Source of the DNA: a virus | Virus record (IMG/VR): IMGVR_UViG_3300035678_000006 | Coordinates: 1-32,358 of that record | Length of the DNA stretch: 32,358 nucleotides | Reading direction: 5' to 3' (one strand) | In this document: positions 1-5,729 of the stretch, in pieces | Numbering within the stretch: position 1 is the stretch's first letter | How the letters are laid out: every line of letters begins with the position of its first letter | Program-made: the position numbers and the translations under genes | Notes under the pieces: model-generated | Seen by the model: the letters and a program-made list of their open reading frames with translations, nothing else | Databases searched by the model: none | Told to the model about the DNA's origin: nothing

Positions 1-37
1 CTTCTGCGTATCCTTGGTTGGCTAGTTAATAGCAAAT

Positions 38-125
38 GGAGACGTGCCAGAGCGGCCGAATGGGCTTCACTGCTAATGAAGTGTGGGGCACAACTCCACC
101 GGGGGTTCAAATCCCCCCGTCTCCG
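38..125 (+). tRNA. tRNA-Ser (anticodon GCT)
   Basis: The acceptor stem GGAGACG (38-44) pairs with CGTCTCC (118-124), and G125 is the discriminator base. The anticodon loop CTGCTAA gives GCU, and the T-arm contains GGTTCAAATCC. The long variable arm (GTGG...CCAC) is typical of class II serine tRNAs, and the 88-nt length fits. No CCA is encoded. It stands at the start of an integrase-bearing phage region, so it is the probable attachment site; the bases before it are probably host chromosome. Confidence 0.95.
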
Positions 126-193
126 CCCGCGGATGCCCGGTAACTCAACGAAGTTGCCGGGCATCCCCCCAAAAACCTCGAAAATCCCCCCAA
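111..193 (+). repeat. Three ATCCCCCC repeats at the presumed attachment site
   Basis: ATCCCCCC occurs at 111-118 inside the tRNA T-arm. The longer ATCCCCCCAA occurs at 163-172 and again at 184-193, exactly 21 bp apart. Phage attachment sites commonly combine a tRNA 3' end core with short direct repeats bound by the integrase arm-binding domain. These repeats are candidates for such sites, but the integrase gene lies about 1.5 kb away, and the right attachment site that would prove the core is outside the window. Confidence 0.4.
131..166 (+). terminator. Hairpin behind tRNA-Ser, likely terminator
   Basis: GGATGCCCGG at 131-140 pairs with the complementary arm ending at 166, extended inward to a stem of about 15 bp with one G-U pair and a short loop. 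A C-rich tract rather than a T-tract follows, so termination efficiency is uncertain. The position directly after the tRNA fits a tRNA terminator that may have been carried over from the host. Confidence 0.6.
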
Positions 194-301
194 GACCCTA
201 TAGACTTGACTCATCAAGACCCCCCGGACGGCTAGTTCTAGGGGGCCTGGTTCTTTAATCAGGAATCCGCCGGAACTCCCGGCGTCGAGATGGGGGAAGA
301 C

Positions 302-778
302 ATGCGCAAGCCAGTCGCCATAGAAGAACGATTCTGGAAGCACGTAAACAAAACTGATTCCTGCTGGCTCTGGACCGGGCCCTCAACCGGTTCAGGCAAC
401 AGGTACGGACAGGCTTTCTCCAACGGAAAGAAGCTGCGCGCTCACAGAGTCTCCTACGAGATGGCGCACGGCCTAATCCCGCCCGGGATGGTTATCGACC
501 ACACGTGCCACTCGCCAAAATGCGTCCGGCCCAGCCACCTCCAAGCGGTAACGCAGAAGCAGAATAATGAAAATCGTGCAGGTGCTGCATCCAGCAGCAA
601 GTCGGGGATACGAGGGGTGTCCTGGCACAAAACAGGCAAGTGGGTCGTCGCCGTTGCGCACAAAGGGCGCAGTTACACCGTCGGCTACTTCACAGATATC
701 AAGGAAGCGGAAGCCGCGGCTATATCCAAGCGCAACGAACTCTTCACAAACAACCTAAAGGACAGGAGTGCCAAGTGA
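302..778 (+). CDS. HNH homing-type endonuclease with AP2 DNA-binding domain
   Basis: This 158-aa protein probably nicks or cuts DNA as a free-standing homing-type endonuclease. Residues about 20-92 carry the HNH fold: the VIDHTCH motif with D66 and H67, C69 and C74, H79 and the NNEN segment near 88-91. Residues about 103-140 (GIRGVSWHKTGKWVV) match an AP2-type DNA-binding domain, an arrangement common in phage HNH proteins. An in-frame ATG at 290 is possible, but GGGGGAAG just upstream of 302 supports the later start. The gene sits between the tRNA and the integrase, suggesting either an invading selfish gene or a phage morph at the attachment end. The stop overlaps the next GTG start. Confidence 0.85.
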   Translation: MRKPVAIEERFWKHVNKTDSCWLWTGPSTGSGNRYGQAFSNGKKLRAHRVSYEMAHGLIPPGMVIDHTCHSPKCVRPSHLQAVTQKQNNENRAGAASSSKSGIRGVSWHKTGKWVVAVAHKGRSYTVGYFTDIKEAEAAAISKRNELFTNNLKDRSAK

Positions 779-1038
779 CCCCGGACGAGGCGGTAGAAGC
801 GGCGGCGACGGCCCAGTATGAGGCGCGCTATGGCATCGGGAAGTGGGGGGCATGTCCATTCCCTGACGTGTGGCGCGACATGGTCAGGCCGGGCCTCGAA
901 GCTGCGGCCCCGCACATCATTAAGGCATGGGTCAACGATACGAGCCGCCTACCGAACGACCTGCTCGGCTATGGACCAGGAGGGCGGGTCAAGCCGGCGC
1001 CCATTTACCCGCTCGGAAAGATTGAGGACAAGCGATGA
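775..1038 (+). CDS. Small protein, paralog of the gene at 1364
   Basis: This 87-aa protein of unknown function begins at a GTG that overlaps the preceding stop (GTGA), with AGGAG a few bases upstream. Its start MTPDEAVEAA and central LEAAAPHIIKAW closely match the protein at 1364-1669 (MSPDEAVESA, LEAAAPHMM). At DNA level 894-920 and 1474-1500 agree at 25 of 27 positions, so the two are duplicates flanking a DUF6221 gene. The DEAVEAA...EAAAPHI pattern recurs in small actinophage proteins as I recall them. No catalytic motif is visible. Confidence 0.75.
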   Translation: MTPDEAVEAAATAQYEARYGIGKWGACPFPDVWRDMVRPGLEAAAPHIIKAWVNDTSRLPNDLLGYGPGGRVKPAPIYPLGKIEDKR

Positions 1039-1367
1039 CGATCACCGAGTTCCTGGAAGCCCGCATCGCCGAAGATGAGGCGGAGGCGATGGACGTTCCA
1101 CTGAACGGTGACCTGTTCGACATGTCCCGGCTAGCGTTCACCCCTGCATTGCGCTCCCGCGTCCTTGCCGAGTGCGCGGCGAAACGGGCCATCCTTGCAT
1201 TCGATGAGGACATGCAGATTTGGGAGCCTCGATTGTCTTCATCGGACACTGACGCAGGGTCCTTCACGATGGGCGCGCCGAAGGATCCACATGCCCGGCA
1301 CGTAACGCGCATCCTCGCCGCCGTCTACGCCGACCACCCGGACTACCGGCAGGATTGGGCACTGTGA
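1035..1367 (+). CDS. DUF6221 family protein
   Basis: This 110-aa protein matches the DUF6221 pattern common in actinobacteria and their phages: N-terminal MTITEFLEARIAEDE, a central AECAAKRAIL helix (about 66-75) and the C-terminal YADHPDYRQDW. The function of the family is not known. The start ATG overlaps the upstream stop (ATGA) and its own TGA overlaps the next GTG, so it is translated as part of a coupled three-gene cassette. It is flanked by two paralogous small genes. Confidence 0.85.
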   Translation: MTITEFLEARIAEDEAEAMDVPLNGDLFDMSRLAFTPALRSRVLAECAAKRAILAFDEDMQIWEPRLSSSDTDAGSFTMGAPKDPHARHVTRILAAVYADHPDYRQDWAL

Positions 1368-1669
1368 GCCCCGACGAAGCGGTGGAATCTGCGAGGTTGG
1401 CGCTGGAGGACACTGCGCTTGCCGGGCTTCCGGGAACGGCTACCCTTGACTTCTCAGAGTTCGCCCGCGTCGCCCTCGAAGCTGCCGCCCCGCACATGAT
1501 GGGCGAGCCGCTGGTGCACTCCTACGCCGCCGCAGGGTTCGCGATCTGCGGAGTGCAGACTGGCGGGGCGATTAGTCGCCATGACGGATACAACGGCCCA
1601 GCCCACCGAACTACGGCGGACGATCGACTCGTAACCTGCAAGGACTGCATCAGAAAGCTAACTCCATGA
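1364..1669 (+). CDS. Small protein, paralog of the gene at 775
   Basis: This 101-aa protein of unknown function starts at a GTG overlapping the DUF6221 stop. The first half repeats the pattern of the 775-1038 product (DEAVESARLALEDT, VALEAAAPHMM). The second half differs and contains two cysteines near the end (TCKDCIRKL), a possible half of a metal-binding site. It closes the short cassette before the integrase. Duplication followed by divergence of the C-terminal part is the simplest reading. Confidence 0.72.
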   Translation: MSPDEAVESARLALEDTALAGLPGTATLDFSEFARVALEAAAPHMMGEPLVHSYAAAGFAICGVQTGGAISRHDGYNGPAHRTTADDRLVTCKDCIRKLTP

Positions 1670-1691
1670 CCAGCGGGAAGGGTGCGCTCTA

Positions 1692-2816
1692 ATGGCGACC
1701 ATTGAGGCGCGGAAGAACAGCGCGGGCCGCATCACTAGCTACCGCGTCGAATGGTACGACAAAGGCGTCAGGAACAGGCAAACACTGCCAACCGAGACAG
1801 CAGCCGTCCAATGGAAGGGCCTGCTCGAAGCGGTCAAGCACGACACCCAGGCAGCCCAGACCGCTTTACTCCGGCAGGTTTCCCGGTCCCCCTCATTCGA
1901 GGACGTCGCCCTCGGGCACATCGAACGGCTCATCAACGTCCGCGAATACACCATCAAACGATACCGCGGCTACATTCGGAACCACTTCGCCGGCATCGGA
2001 CACCTGCCCGTCGATCAGGTCACCGAGGACGACCTGATCCGCTGGATCAAGGCCATGACCAAAAAGGGCTGCTCCCCGAAGACTGTTGCCAACGTCCACG
2101 GGTTCGTACACGCCGCCATGAACTCCGCCGTCCGCCGCAGACTCCGCCCGGACAACCCCTGCAACGGCCGCCTACTCCCCAAAGACGACGCCACCGAAGA
2201 CAAAGCCATGTTCCTCACCATGGGTCAGGTGAACCTCATCATCGACAGCGCCGACGAGTGGCACCGGCCCATGTGGCTGCTTCTCATCGGTTCAGGGCTG
2301 CGTCTGGGCGAGGCAACGGCACTCACCCGGGCAGACTTCCAACTGGACGCCGCAACACCCTCCGTGCGGATCATGAAGGCGTACCAGGAGATGGAGGATG
2401 GCTGGGCTGTGGGCGCGCCGAAGACCAAGAAGGCCCGCCGTACAGTGGCCCTCGCGCCGTCCACCGTGGCAGCGATCCGGGACCGCGTCGAAGCCGCACC
2501 GAACGGGAAGCCGGTATTCACCATCTCACCCGAAACCGACGTCTACCCGCAGCACAGGCAATGGCTGGACGTCTGGTACGACGCGGTGAAGGCCGCTGAC
2601 CTGGCACTCGCACGCCGGCCCCGGATTCACGACATCAGGCACTCCCACGCATCAATGATGATCGCCGGCGACATGAACCTCTATGAGCTCGCCAACCGAC
2701 TCGGGCACGAGTCCATCATCACCACCACCAAGACCTACGGCCACCTTGTCCCGGACGCGCACTTCCGCGCCGCAGCAATGGTCGAAACCGCGCTCACCGG
2801 AGTCATCGAAGCATAG
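1692..2816 (+). CDS. int: Tyrosine-family phage integrase
   Basis: This 374-aa site-specific recombinase would insert and excise the prophage at the tRNA. Residues 1-60 form an arm-binding-like N-terminal segment, about 65-160 the core-binding SAM-like domain (TIKRYRGYIRNHF), and 170-370 the catalytic domain. Visible catalytic residues are R204 (SGLRLGE), the lysine-rich beta-hairpin around K244-K247, H313-x-x-R316 (HDIRH), H339 (LGHE) and the nucleophile Y349 (KTYGH). Length and residue order are normal for a functional enzyme. GGGAAGGG lies upstream of the ATG. A strong bidirectional terminator follows, and the convergent repressor gene lies beyond it. Confidence 0.96.
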   Translation: MATIEARKNSAGRITSYRVEWYDKGVRNRQTLPTETAAVQWKGLLEAVKHDTQAAQTALLRQVSRSPSFEDVALGHIERLINVREYTIKRYRGYIRNHFAGIGHLPVDQVTEDDLIRWIKAMTKKGCSPKTVANVHGFVHAAMNSAVRRRLRPDNPCNGRLLPKDDATEDKAMFLTMGQVNLIIDSADEWHRPMWLLLIGSGLRLGEATALTRADFQLDAATPSVRIMKAYQEMEDGWAVGAPKTKKARRTVALAPSTVAAIRDRVEAAPNGKPVFTISPETDVYPQHRQWLDVWYDAVKAADLALARRPRIHDIRHSHASMMIAGDMNLYELANRLGHESIITTTKTYGHLVPDAHFRAAAMVETALTGVIEA

Positions 2817-2822
2817 AAACGC

Positions 2823-2859
2823 AAAGGGCCCCGCCATCGTCATGATGGCGGGGCCCTTT
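2823..2859. terminator. Bidirectional intrinsic terminator between int and repressor gene
   Basis: A perfect 16-bp inverted repeat runs AAAGGGCCCCGCCATC (2823-2838), loop GTCAT, then its complement at 2844-2859. With A-tract and T-tract at the two ends it can stop transcription from both sides. It lies exactly between the convergent integrase (+) and HTH gene (-). Confidence 0.9.
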
Positions 2860-2866
2860 CGGCGTT

Positions 2867-3127
2867 CTACTGGCGGGATGCCCGGACGGCGGCCGTCAGC
2901 AGCGACAGTAGATCCACCTTCAGCACCCGGCTAATGTCCTCGACGTCAGTGGCCGTGAACGACGCCTCGCCGCGGAGCCGCTTCGACACGTACCCCTGCG
3001 AGCGGTTGGTCAGCCTGGCGAGCTGCGCACCGCTCATCTGGCGTCGGCCCAGTATGGCCCGAATCTCAGCCGACACGGCAAGCGCGAAAGGGCCGGGGCT
3101 CGGCTGGGTTCCACTAGGCACGCCCAT
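2867..3127 (-). CDS. XRE-family HTH transcriptional regulator (putative repressor 1)
   Basis: This 86-aa DNA-binding protein has an XRE helix-turn-helix at about residues 29-76: MSGAQLARLTNRSQGYVSKRLRGE with ISRVLKVDLLSLL behind it. It lacks the C-terminal cleavage or dimerisation domain of lambda CI, so it is a stand-alone binding domain. The reverse-strand start has AAGG about 8 bases upstream. It is divergent from the small HTH gene at 3360, the usual arrangement of a lysogeny repressor facing a Cro-like gene. The role as repressor is inferred from position. Confidence 0.85.
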   Translation of the reverse strand: MGVPSGTQPSPGPFALAVSAEIRAILGRRQMSGAQLARLTNRSQGYVSKRLRGEASFTATDVEDISRVLKVDLLSLLTAAVRASRQ

Positions 3128-3359
3128 CAGAGTAACCTTCCCACGCGCTCAATAAGCCTCTGACCTGCTAGTTTGTCCCACTTGTGCTAGGCGAGTCCAT
3201 ATGTAGCTGACACGCAAATCGGGCGTAACAGTCGGAGACGGTCAGGGTGTGGCTATATATGCGCTAGATTAACCTGCATAAGGACGCCACGCGCATGATG
3301 TCTGACCCTGCGTGTATCGTTCGATTAGAAAGTATGTTCGAACAGCGGGGGATTTACGG
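3128..3359. promoter_or_regulatory. Divergent control region between two HTH genes
   Basis: These 232 bases separate the leftward HTH gene (start 3127) from the rightward one (start 3360) and must carry both promoters. The clearest element is the perfect palindrome TGTTCGAACA at 3335-3344, just upstream of the ribosome-binding GGGGGA (3346-3351). A TATATA box at 3254-3259 and three GCTAG copies (3167, 3186, 3262) are also present. I cannot fix -35 and -10 boxes with confidence. An ATG at 3295 with AAGGA upstream opens only a frame that shadows the next gene. Confidence 0.6.
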
Positions 3360-3545
3360 ATGCAGTTTCAGCAAGTCATCGAGATGGTCAAGAGCACGCC
3401 CACGGACGCGCTGTGCGCGGCCTGGAGCGCCACAACCGCCGACGTGCTGGACTGCAAAAACGGCGAACGCCCCGTGACCATCCGAGAGGCCGGGGCGCTC
3501 GCCGAGCTGCATGGCATGAAGCTACTGGACATTCTCGCCGTCTAG
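3360..3545 (+). CDS. Small Cro-like HTH protein
   Basis: This 61-aa protein reads as a degenerate XRE fold: a DALCAAW segment, then TTADVLDCKNGERPVTIREAG, then AELHGMKLLDIL. That resembles the second half of HTH repressors of the type that binds through a short helix-turn-helix. I chose the ATG at 3360 because GGGGGA precedes it by 8 bases; the frame is open further upstream. It faces the repressor gene at 2867 and would be the Cro-like partner. Its last 24 bases overlap tail-to-tail with the reverse gene at 3522. Confidence 0.7.
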   Translation: MQFQQVIEMVKSTPTDALCAAWSATTADVLDCKNGERPVTIREAGALAELHGMKLLDILAV

Positions 3546-3776
3546 GCGACGCTGGGCACGTCCGGCCAGTTCAACATAAGACATGCCGAGTGCGCCGGCT
3601 ATGTCGGCGAAGGCCGGGAGTGGGATATCTCGCTCACCATTGAGGTACCGGTGCAGCGTCGTGCGCGGTATCCCTGAGTGTTCCGCCAGGTCCGGCTGCT
3701 TCCATCCCCGCTCCGTCAGCTCGACCTTAATCTGAACGGCCGTAGCGGACTGAATGTCGTGTCCATAAGTTCCCAT
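3522..3776 (-). CDS. XRE-family HTH transcriptional regulator (putative repressor 2)
   Basis: This 84-aa protein carries a full XRE helix-turn-helix at about residues 16-68 (LTERGWKQPDLAEHSGIPRT, then RYLNGERDIPLPAFADIAGAL). No dimerisation domain follows. Its ATG has no ribosome-binding sequence. Instead a -10-like TAAAGT ends exactly 6 bases before the A, so the mRNA is probably leaderless, as for lambda cI from PRM. Operators overlap both promoter spacer and start codon, pointing to autoregulation. The 3' end is antisense to the end of the 3360 gene. Confidence 0.88.
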   Translation of the reverse strand: MGTYGHDIQSATAVQIKVELTERGWKQPDLAEHSGIPRTTLHRYLNGERDIPLPAFADIAGALGMSYVELAGRAQRRLDGENVQ

Positions 3777-3783
3777 ATGGATA
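3770..3783. promoter_or_regulatory. Operator O1, over the start codon of repressor 2
   Basis: TTCCCATATGGATA follows the pattern TNCC-N4-GG shared by four sites here. Its centre lies half a base from the A of the reverse-strand start codon at 3776 and 20 bp from O2. The outer arm bases are imperfect. Confidence 0.55.
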
Positions 3784-3812
3784 CTTTAACTCCCATATGG
3801 GGAAGTTAACAA
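3777..3812 (-). promoter_or_regulatory. Leftward leaderless promoter of repressor 2
   Basis: Read on the reverse strand, TTGTTA (3812-3807) is followed by an 18-bp spacer and TAAAGT (3788-3783), each 4 of 6 to consensus. Six bases later comes the ATG at 3776, which would be the +1. Operator O2 fills the spacer. The geometry is identical to the rightward promoter at 3892. Confidence 0.6.
3790..3803. promoter_or_regulatory. Operator O2, in the leftward promoter spacer
   Basis: CTCCCATATGGGGA contains the perfect palindrome CCCATATGGG at 3792-3801. It lies within the 18-bp spacer of the leftward promoter, its centre 8.5 bp from the -10 box, the same distance as O3 in the opposite promoter. Confidence 0.6.
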
Positions 3813-3891
3813 TCAGCGCCCTTCGAACCCTGTACTCGACTTCGCTAACACCACTACTTGCTACAGCGGCACGCGGTACTCGCTTTTCGGG

Positions 3892-3921
3892 TTGACAGCG
3901 TTCCCGTTTGGGAACTATGGT
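3892..3921 (+). promoter_or_regulatory. Rightward leaderless promoter of the 3928 gene
   Basis: A perfect TTGACA (3892-3897), an 18-bp spacer and TATGGT (3916-3921) precede the ATG at 3928 by 6 bases, so transcription should begin at the A of the start codon. Operator O3 lies in the spacer and O4 over the start codon. Confidence 0.75.
3901..3914. promoter_or_regulatory. Operator O3, in the rightward promoter spacer
   Basis: TTCCCGTTTGGGAA has perfect 5-bp arms around four bases. It sits between -35 and -10, where a bound regulator would block polymerase. Its centre is exactly 20 bp from that of O4. Confidence 0.65.
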
Positions 3922-3935
3922 TTCCGTATGGAAAC
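3920..3935. promoter_or_regulatory. Operator O4, over the start codon of the 3928 gene
   Basis: GTTTCC-GTAT-GGAAAC has perfect 6-bp arms. The start codon ATG (3928-3930) lies inside it, with the operator centre half a base from the A, mirroring O1. Confidence 0.65.
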
Positions 3936-4176
3936 AAACACCGCTGTAATTACGACAGCCACCAACCGGAACATCCTTCTTGGCATCGTCCAGAACGACA
4001 CAACCAAGTCAGCCACCGCCCGCAAAGCCGGCATCCCCATGACGACCTTCGACCGCAAGATCAACGGCGGCGGGGACTTCACACTCCGCGAGCTCGGAGC
4101 AATTGCCGAAGCCCTCGGCCTCACCCTCGCCGACATCCTCCCCATCGAGATCATCACCCGCCGGAATGCGGCGTAA
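3928..4176 (+). CDS. Cro-like HTH protein, probable leaderless mRNA
   Basis: This 82-aa protein resembles small XRE/Cro proteins: SATARKAGIPMTTFDRKING forms the helix-turn-helix at about residues 27-46 and ELGAIAEALGLTLADIL the following helices (about 54-70). The frame is open back to a TTG at 3892, but that TTG is the promoter -35 box, so the ATG at 3928 is the start. No ribosome-binding sequence precedes it, in line with a leaderless transcript. Divergent from repressor 2 and sharing its operator type, it is likely the opposing switch protein and first gene of the rightward early transcript. Confidence 0.8.
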   Translation: METNTAVITTATNRNILLGIVQNDTTKSATARKAGIPMTTFDRKINGGGDFTLRELGAIAEALGLTLADILPIEIITRRNAA

Positions 4177-4178
4177 TC

Positions 4179-4418
4179 ATGGGCCGCATCTCACAGTCCT
4201 ACGCCACAGCCCAGGACATGGCGGCGAAATACAGGCTCAGCAGCTACACGGTACGCCGGAAAGCCCAGACGGGCGAATGGCCCTGCGACCGGATCGGCAG
4301 ACTCTACCGATTCTCACCTGACCAGCAAGACCAGATCGCGCAGATCGTAGCCGGCGCACAGCGCGGCGGATACGACAAAGACCGCATCGCCGCAGCACTC
4401 CGCAAGCTCTCCACCTAA
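4179..4418 (+). CDS. Excisionase-like (MerR-type winged HTH) protein
   Basis: This 79-aa protein has a MerR/excisionase-type HTH at about residues 9-50: TAQDMAAKYRLSSYTVRRKA, then a GEWPCDRIGRLYRFS wing. Such small proteins act as recombination directionality factors that bend attachment-site DNA so the integrase excises, though some are plain regulators. The ATG lies two bases after the upstream stop with a weak ribosome-binding sequence. Expression from the rightward promoter would let excision follow loss of repression. The excisionase role is inferred; the DNA-binding fold is the firmer call. Confidence 0.72.
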   Translation: MGRISQSYATAQDMAAKYRLSSYTVRRKAQTGEWPCDRIGRLYRFSPDQQDQIAQIVAGAQRGGYDKDRIAAALRKLST

Positions 4419-4545
4419 GTAACACCAGCCGCAGCGCAAAGCGCCGGCACCCCCGCACCACCCTCGCCCGACTCAGGGCACACACCACCCTGCACCACCA
4501 ATCCACCACTCTCGTGTCCCTTGCGAGAAGAAGGGGCTAATTGCC

Positions 4546-4806
4546 ATGCCCTCGAACACTGATTACCTGTCCAAGCTCGCCACCTACAACGAATTCCACG
4601 GCATCACCGCCACGTTCTCCGAGATGAAGAAAACCGCACGCCGCATGCAGAAGCACCACGAGTCCATGCCAGAAGGTTGGCGCCTCACCGTTGAGGATTA
4701 CTTCCGCCAGGTGTCCGACCCGACCGGGGAGGAAGCGACCGACAACGTTATGAACGAGCAGGCCGCTAAGAACGCCACCAACGCAGCCAGGAGGTTAGCG
4801 GCGTGA
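4546..4806 (+). CDS. Hypothetical phage protein
   Basis: I do not recognise this 86-aa protein. It is hydrophilic and helical, with a charged middle (EMKKTARRMQKHHESMPEGW) and an alanine-rich end. GAAGGGG precedes the ATG. The 127 bases before it (4419-4545) are C/A-rich and hold only a small CTCG...CGAG hairpin. Its TGA overlaps the next GTG, so it heads the long chain of coupled small genes that runs to 8.7 kb. Confidence 0.7.
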   Translation: MPSNTDYLSKLATYNEFHGITATFSEMKKTARRMQKHHESMPEGWRLTVEDYFRQVSDPTGEEATDNVMNEQAAKNATNAARRLAA

Positions 4807-5204
4807 GCACCGAAAGTCGCGTTATCGACGAAGCTCTGATCCGGCGAATCGAAGCAGCCATATCAGCCGCAAGCGTTAGCCGTTCGGCGGTTGAATTCGA
4901 TTGGCCCGATTGCCACAGGAAAGGCTGCCAGCACCGGCACGGCAACGTTGATTCGGCATTCTCGACGATGAAAATCCAAGTCATGCAGGCGGTCCGTTCG
5001 GAGCTTATGCACGAGGTCACCACCCGGCCGGACATCGCCGAGCAGGGAGACACAGAAGAGCAGACCGCCGTCTACACCTTGGCGACACTGCTAGGGCGCT
5101 ACAACGTCCGCGATGCCGGGACGTTCGTCAAAGCGGCACGACTGATCGTTGATGCATACCCTGCACTCATTCCGGTCCTCGGAGAAGCCGAGTCCGCCGC
5201 ATGA
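4803..5204 (+). CDS. Hypothetical phage protein with CHxxxC-H motif
   Basis: This 133-aa protein starts at a GTG overlapping the upstream stop. Residues about 36-46 hold CHRKGCQHRHG, which has two cysteines and several histidines and could bind zinc. The rest is helical, with a C-terminal stretch (TLATLLGRYNVRDAGTFVKAARLIVDAYPAL split over about 91-124) like small helical-bundle domains. No family is recognised. It is translationally coupled on both sides. Confidence 0.7.
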   Translation: MSTESRVIDEALIRRIEAAISAASVSRSAVEFDWPDCHRKGCQHRHGNVDSAFSTMKIQVMQAVRSELMHEVTTRPDIAEQGDTEEQTAVYTLATLLGRYNVRDAGTFVKAARLIVDAYPALIPVLGEAESAA

Positions 5205-5398
5205 ATGACCGGACGATCCCCCGCGCTGCCCGTGCCGGCGTCAAAACAATCCCTGTTGAGAAGCGCGTCCGGCCTAAACGGGTCCGCAACAACGTGCGAC
5301 TCACCCCGGACGAGATCGCCCTCGCGGTGAACATAGCCCGCGCCGACCGCATTGAGCAGGACACCCGCGACTACGCATACAAGAAGAGGACGGCATGA
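5201..5398 (+). CDS. Small basic hypothetical protein
   Basis: This 65-aa protein is strongly basic in its first half (KRVRPKRVRNNVR) and has an acidic-basic helix after LTPDEIALAVNIARAD. A nucleic-acid-binding role is possible but not shown by any motif. It begins within the stop of the previous gene (ATGA) and its own stop overlaps the 21-codon gene at 5395. Confidence 0.68.
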   Translation: MNDRTIPRAARAGVKTIPVEKRVRPKRVRNNVRLTPDEIALAVNIARADRIEQDTRDYAYKKRTA

Positions 5399-5460
5399 AA
5401 GACGACGAGTACACCGACGTGCACACCATCCGGGCTGAGTTCTCGGTGATGTGCGCGTGA
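5395..5460 (+). CDS. Very small ORF (21 aa) in the coupled gene chain
   Basis: The ORF encodes MKDDEYTDVHTIRAEFSVMCA. It is supported by ATGA overlap with the preceding gene and GTGA overlap with the following one; without it there would be a gap in an otherwise gap-free chain. It may be a real acidic peptide or only a device that carries ribosomes to the next start. Confidence 0.45.
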   Translation: MKDDEYTDVHTIRAEFSVMCA

Positions 5461-5729
5461 AGGCCGCGGTCCTCGAAGAATCCCGCGAGTTGTGGATTGC
5501 TGACGCCGTCGCGGCAATTCATGCGATAGCGACTGAGCGCGGGTCGGTGTGCGCTGATGATCTGCGCAGTGAACTCCGCACGCCGGGTCACTCGAACTGG
5601 GCGGGCTTGGCGTTTACCAGGGCCGTGGAGCTCGGCTACATCACGTCGGTCGGCCGCAAGCCCTCCGCAGTCAAATCCCGCAGAAGTGCCCGCATTGATG
5701 TGTGGGCTGCCGTAAGGAGTGAAGCATGA
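5457..5729 (+). CDS. Winged-helix-like hypothetical protein
   Basis: This 90-aa protein has a helix-rich start, then VCADDLRSELRTPGHSNW and GLAFTRAVELGYITSVGRKP at about residues 31-74, the layout of a winged-helix DNA-binding domain (helix, helix, then a strand after GYI). Comparable proteins occur in early regions of actinophages. I chose the GTG at 5457, whose GTGA overlaps the previous stop; a GTG at 5451 is also in frame. No enzymatic motif is seen. Confidence 0.7.
   Translation: MKAAVLEESRELWIADAVAAIHAIATERGSVCADDLRSELRTPGHSNWAGLAFTRAVELGYITSVGRKPSAVKSRRSARIDVWAAVRSEA

Noticed and set aside
1751-2599. Long + strand ORF in another frame within the integrase gene
   Set aside because: It is Arg/Pro/His-rich with no recognisable domain and overlaps the intact integrase; it is a shadow created by high GC content.
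3335-3344. LexA (SOS) box reading of TGTTCGAACA
   Set aside because: Actinobacterial LexA boxes have GAAC before GTTC separated by a few bases; here the order is reversed with no spacer, so the palindrome is listed only as a phage operator candidate.
3295-3477. ORF starting at ATG 3295 with AAGGA upstream
   Set aside because: The translation becomes Arg/Pro/Cys-rich shadow of the HTH gene at 3360, which has a better fold and ribosome-binding site.
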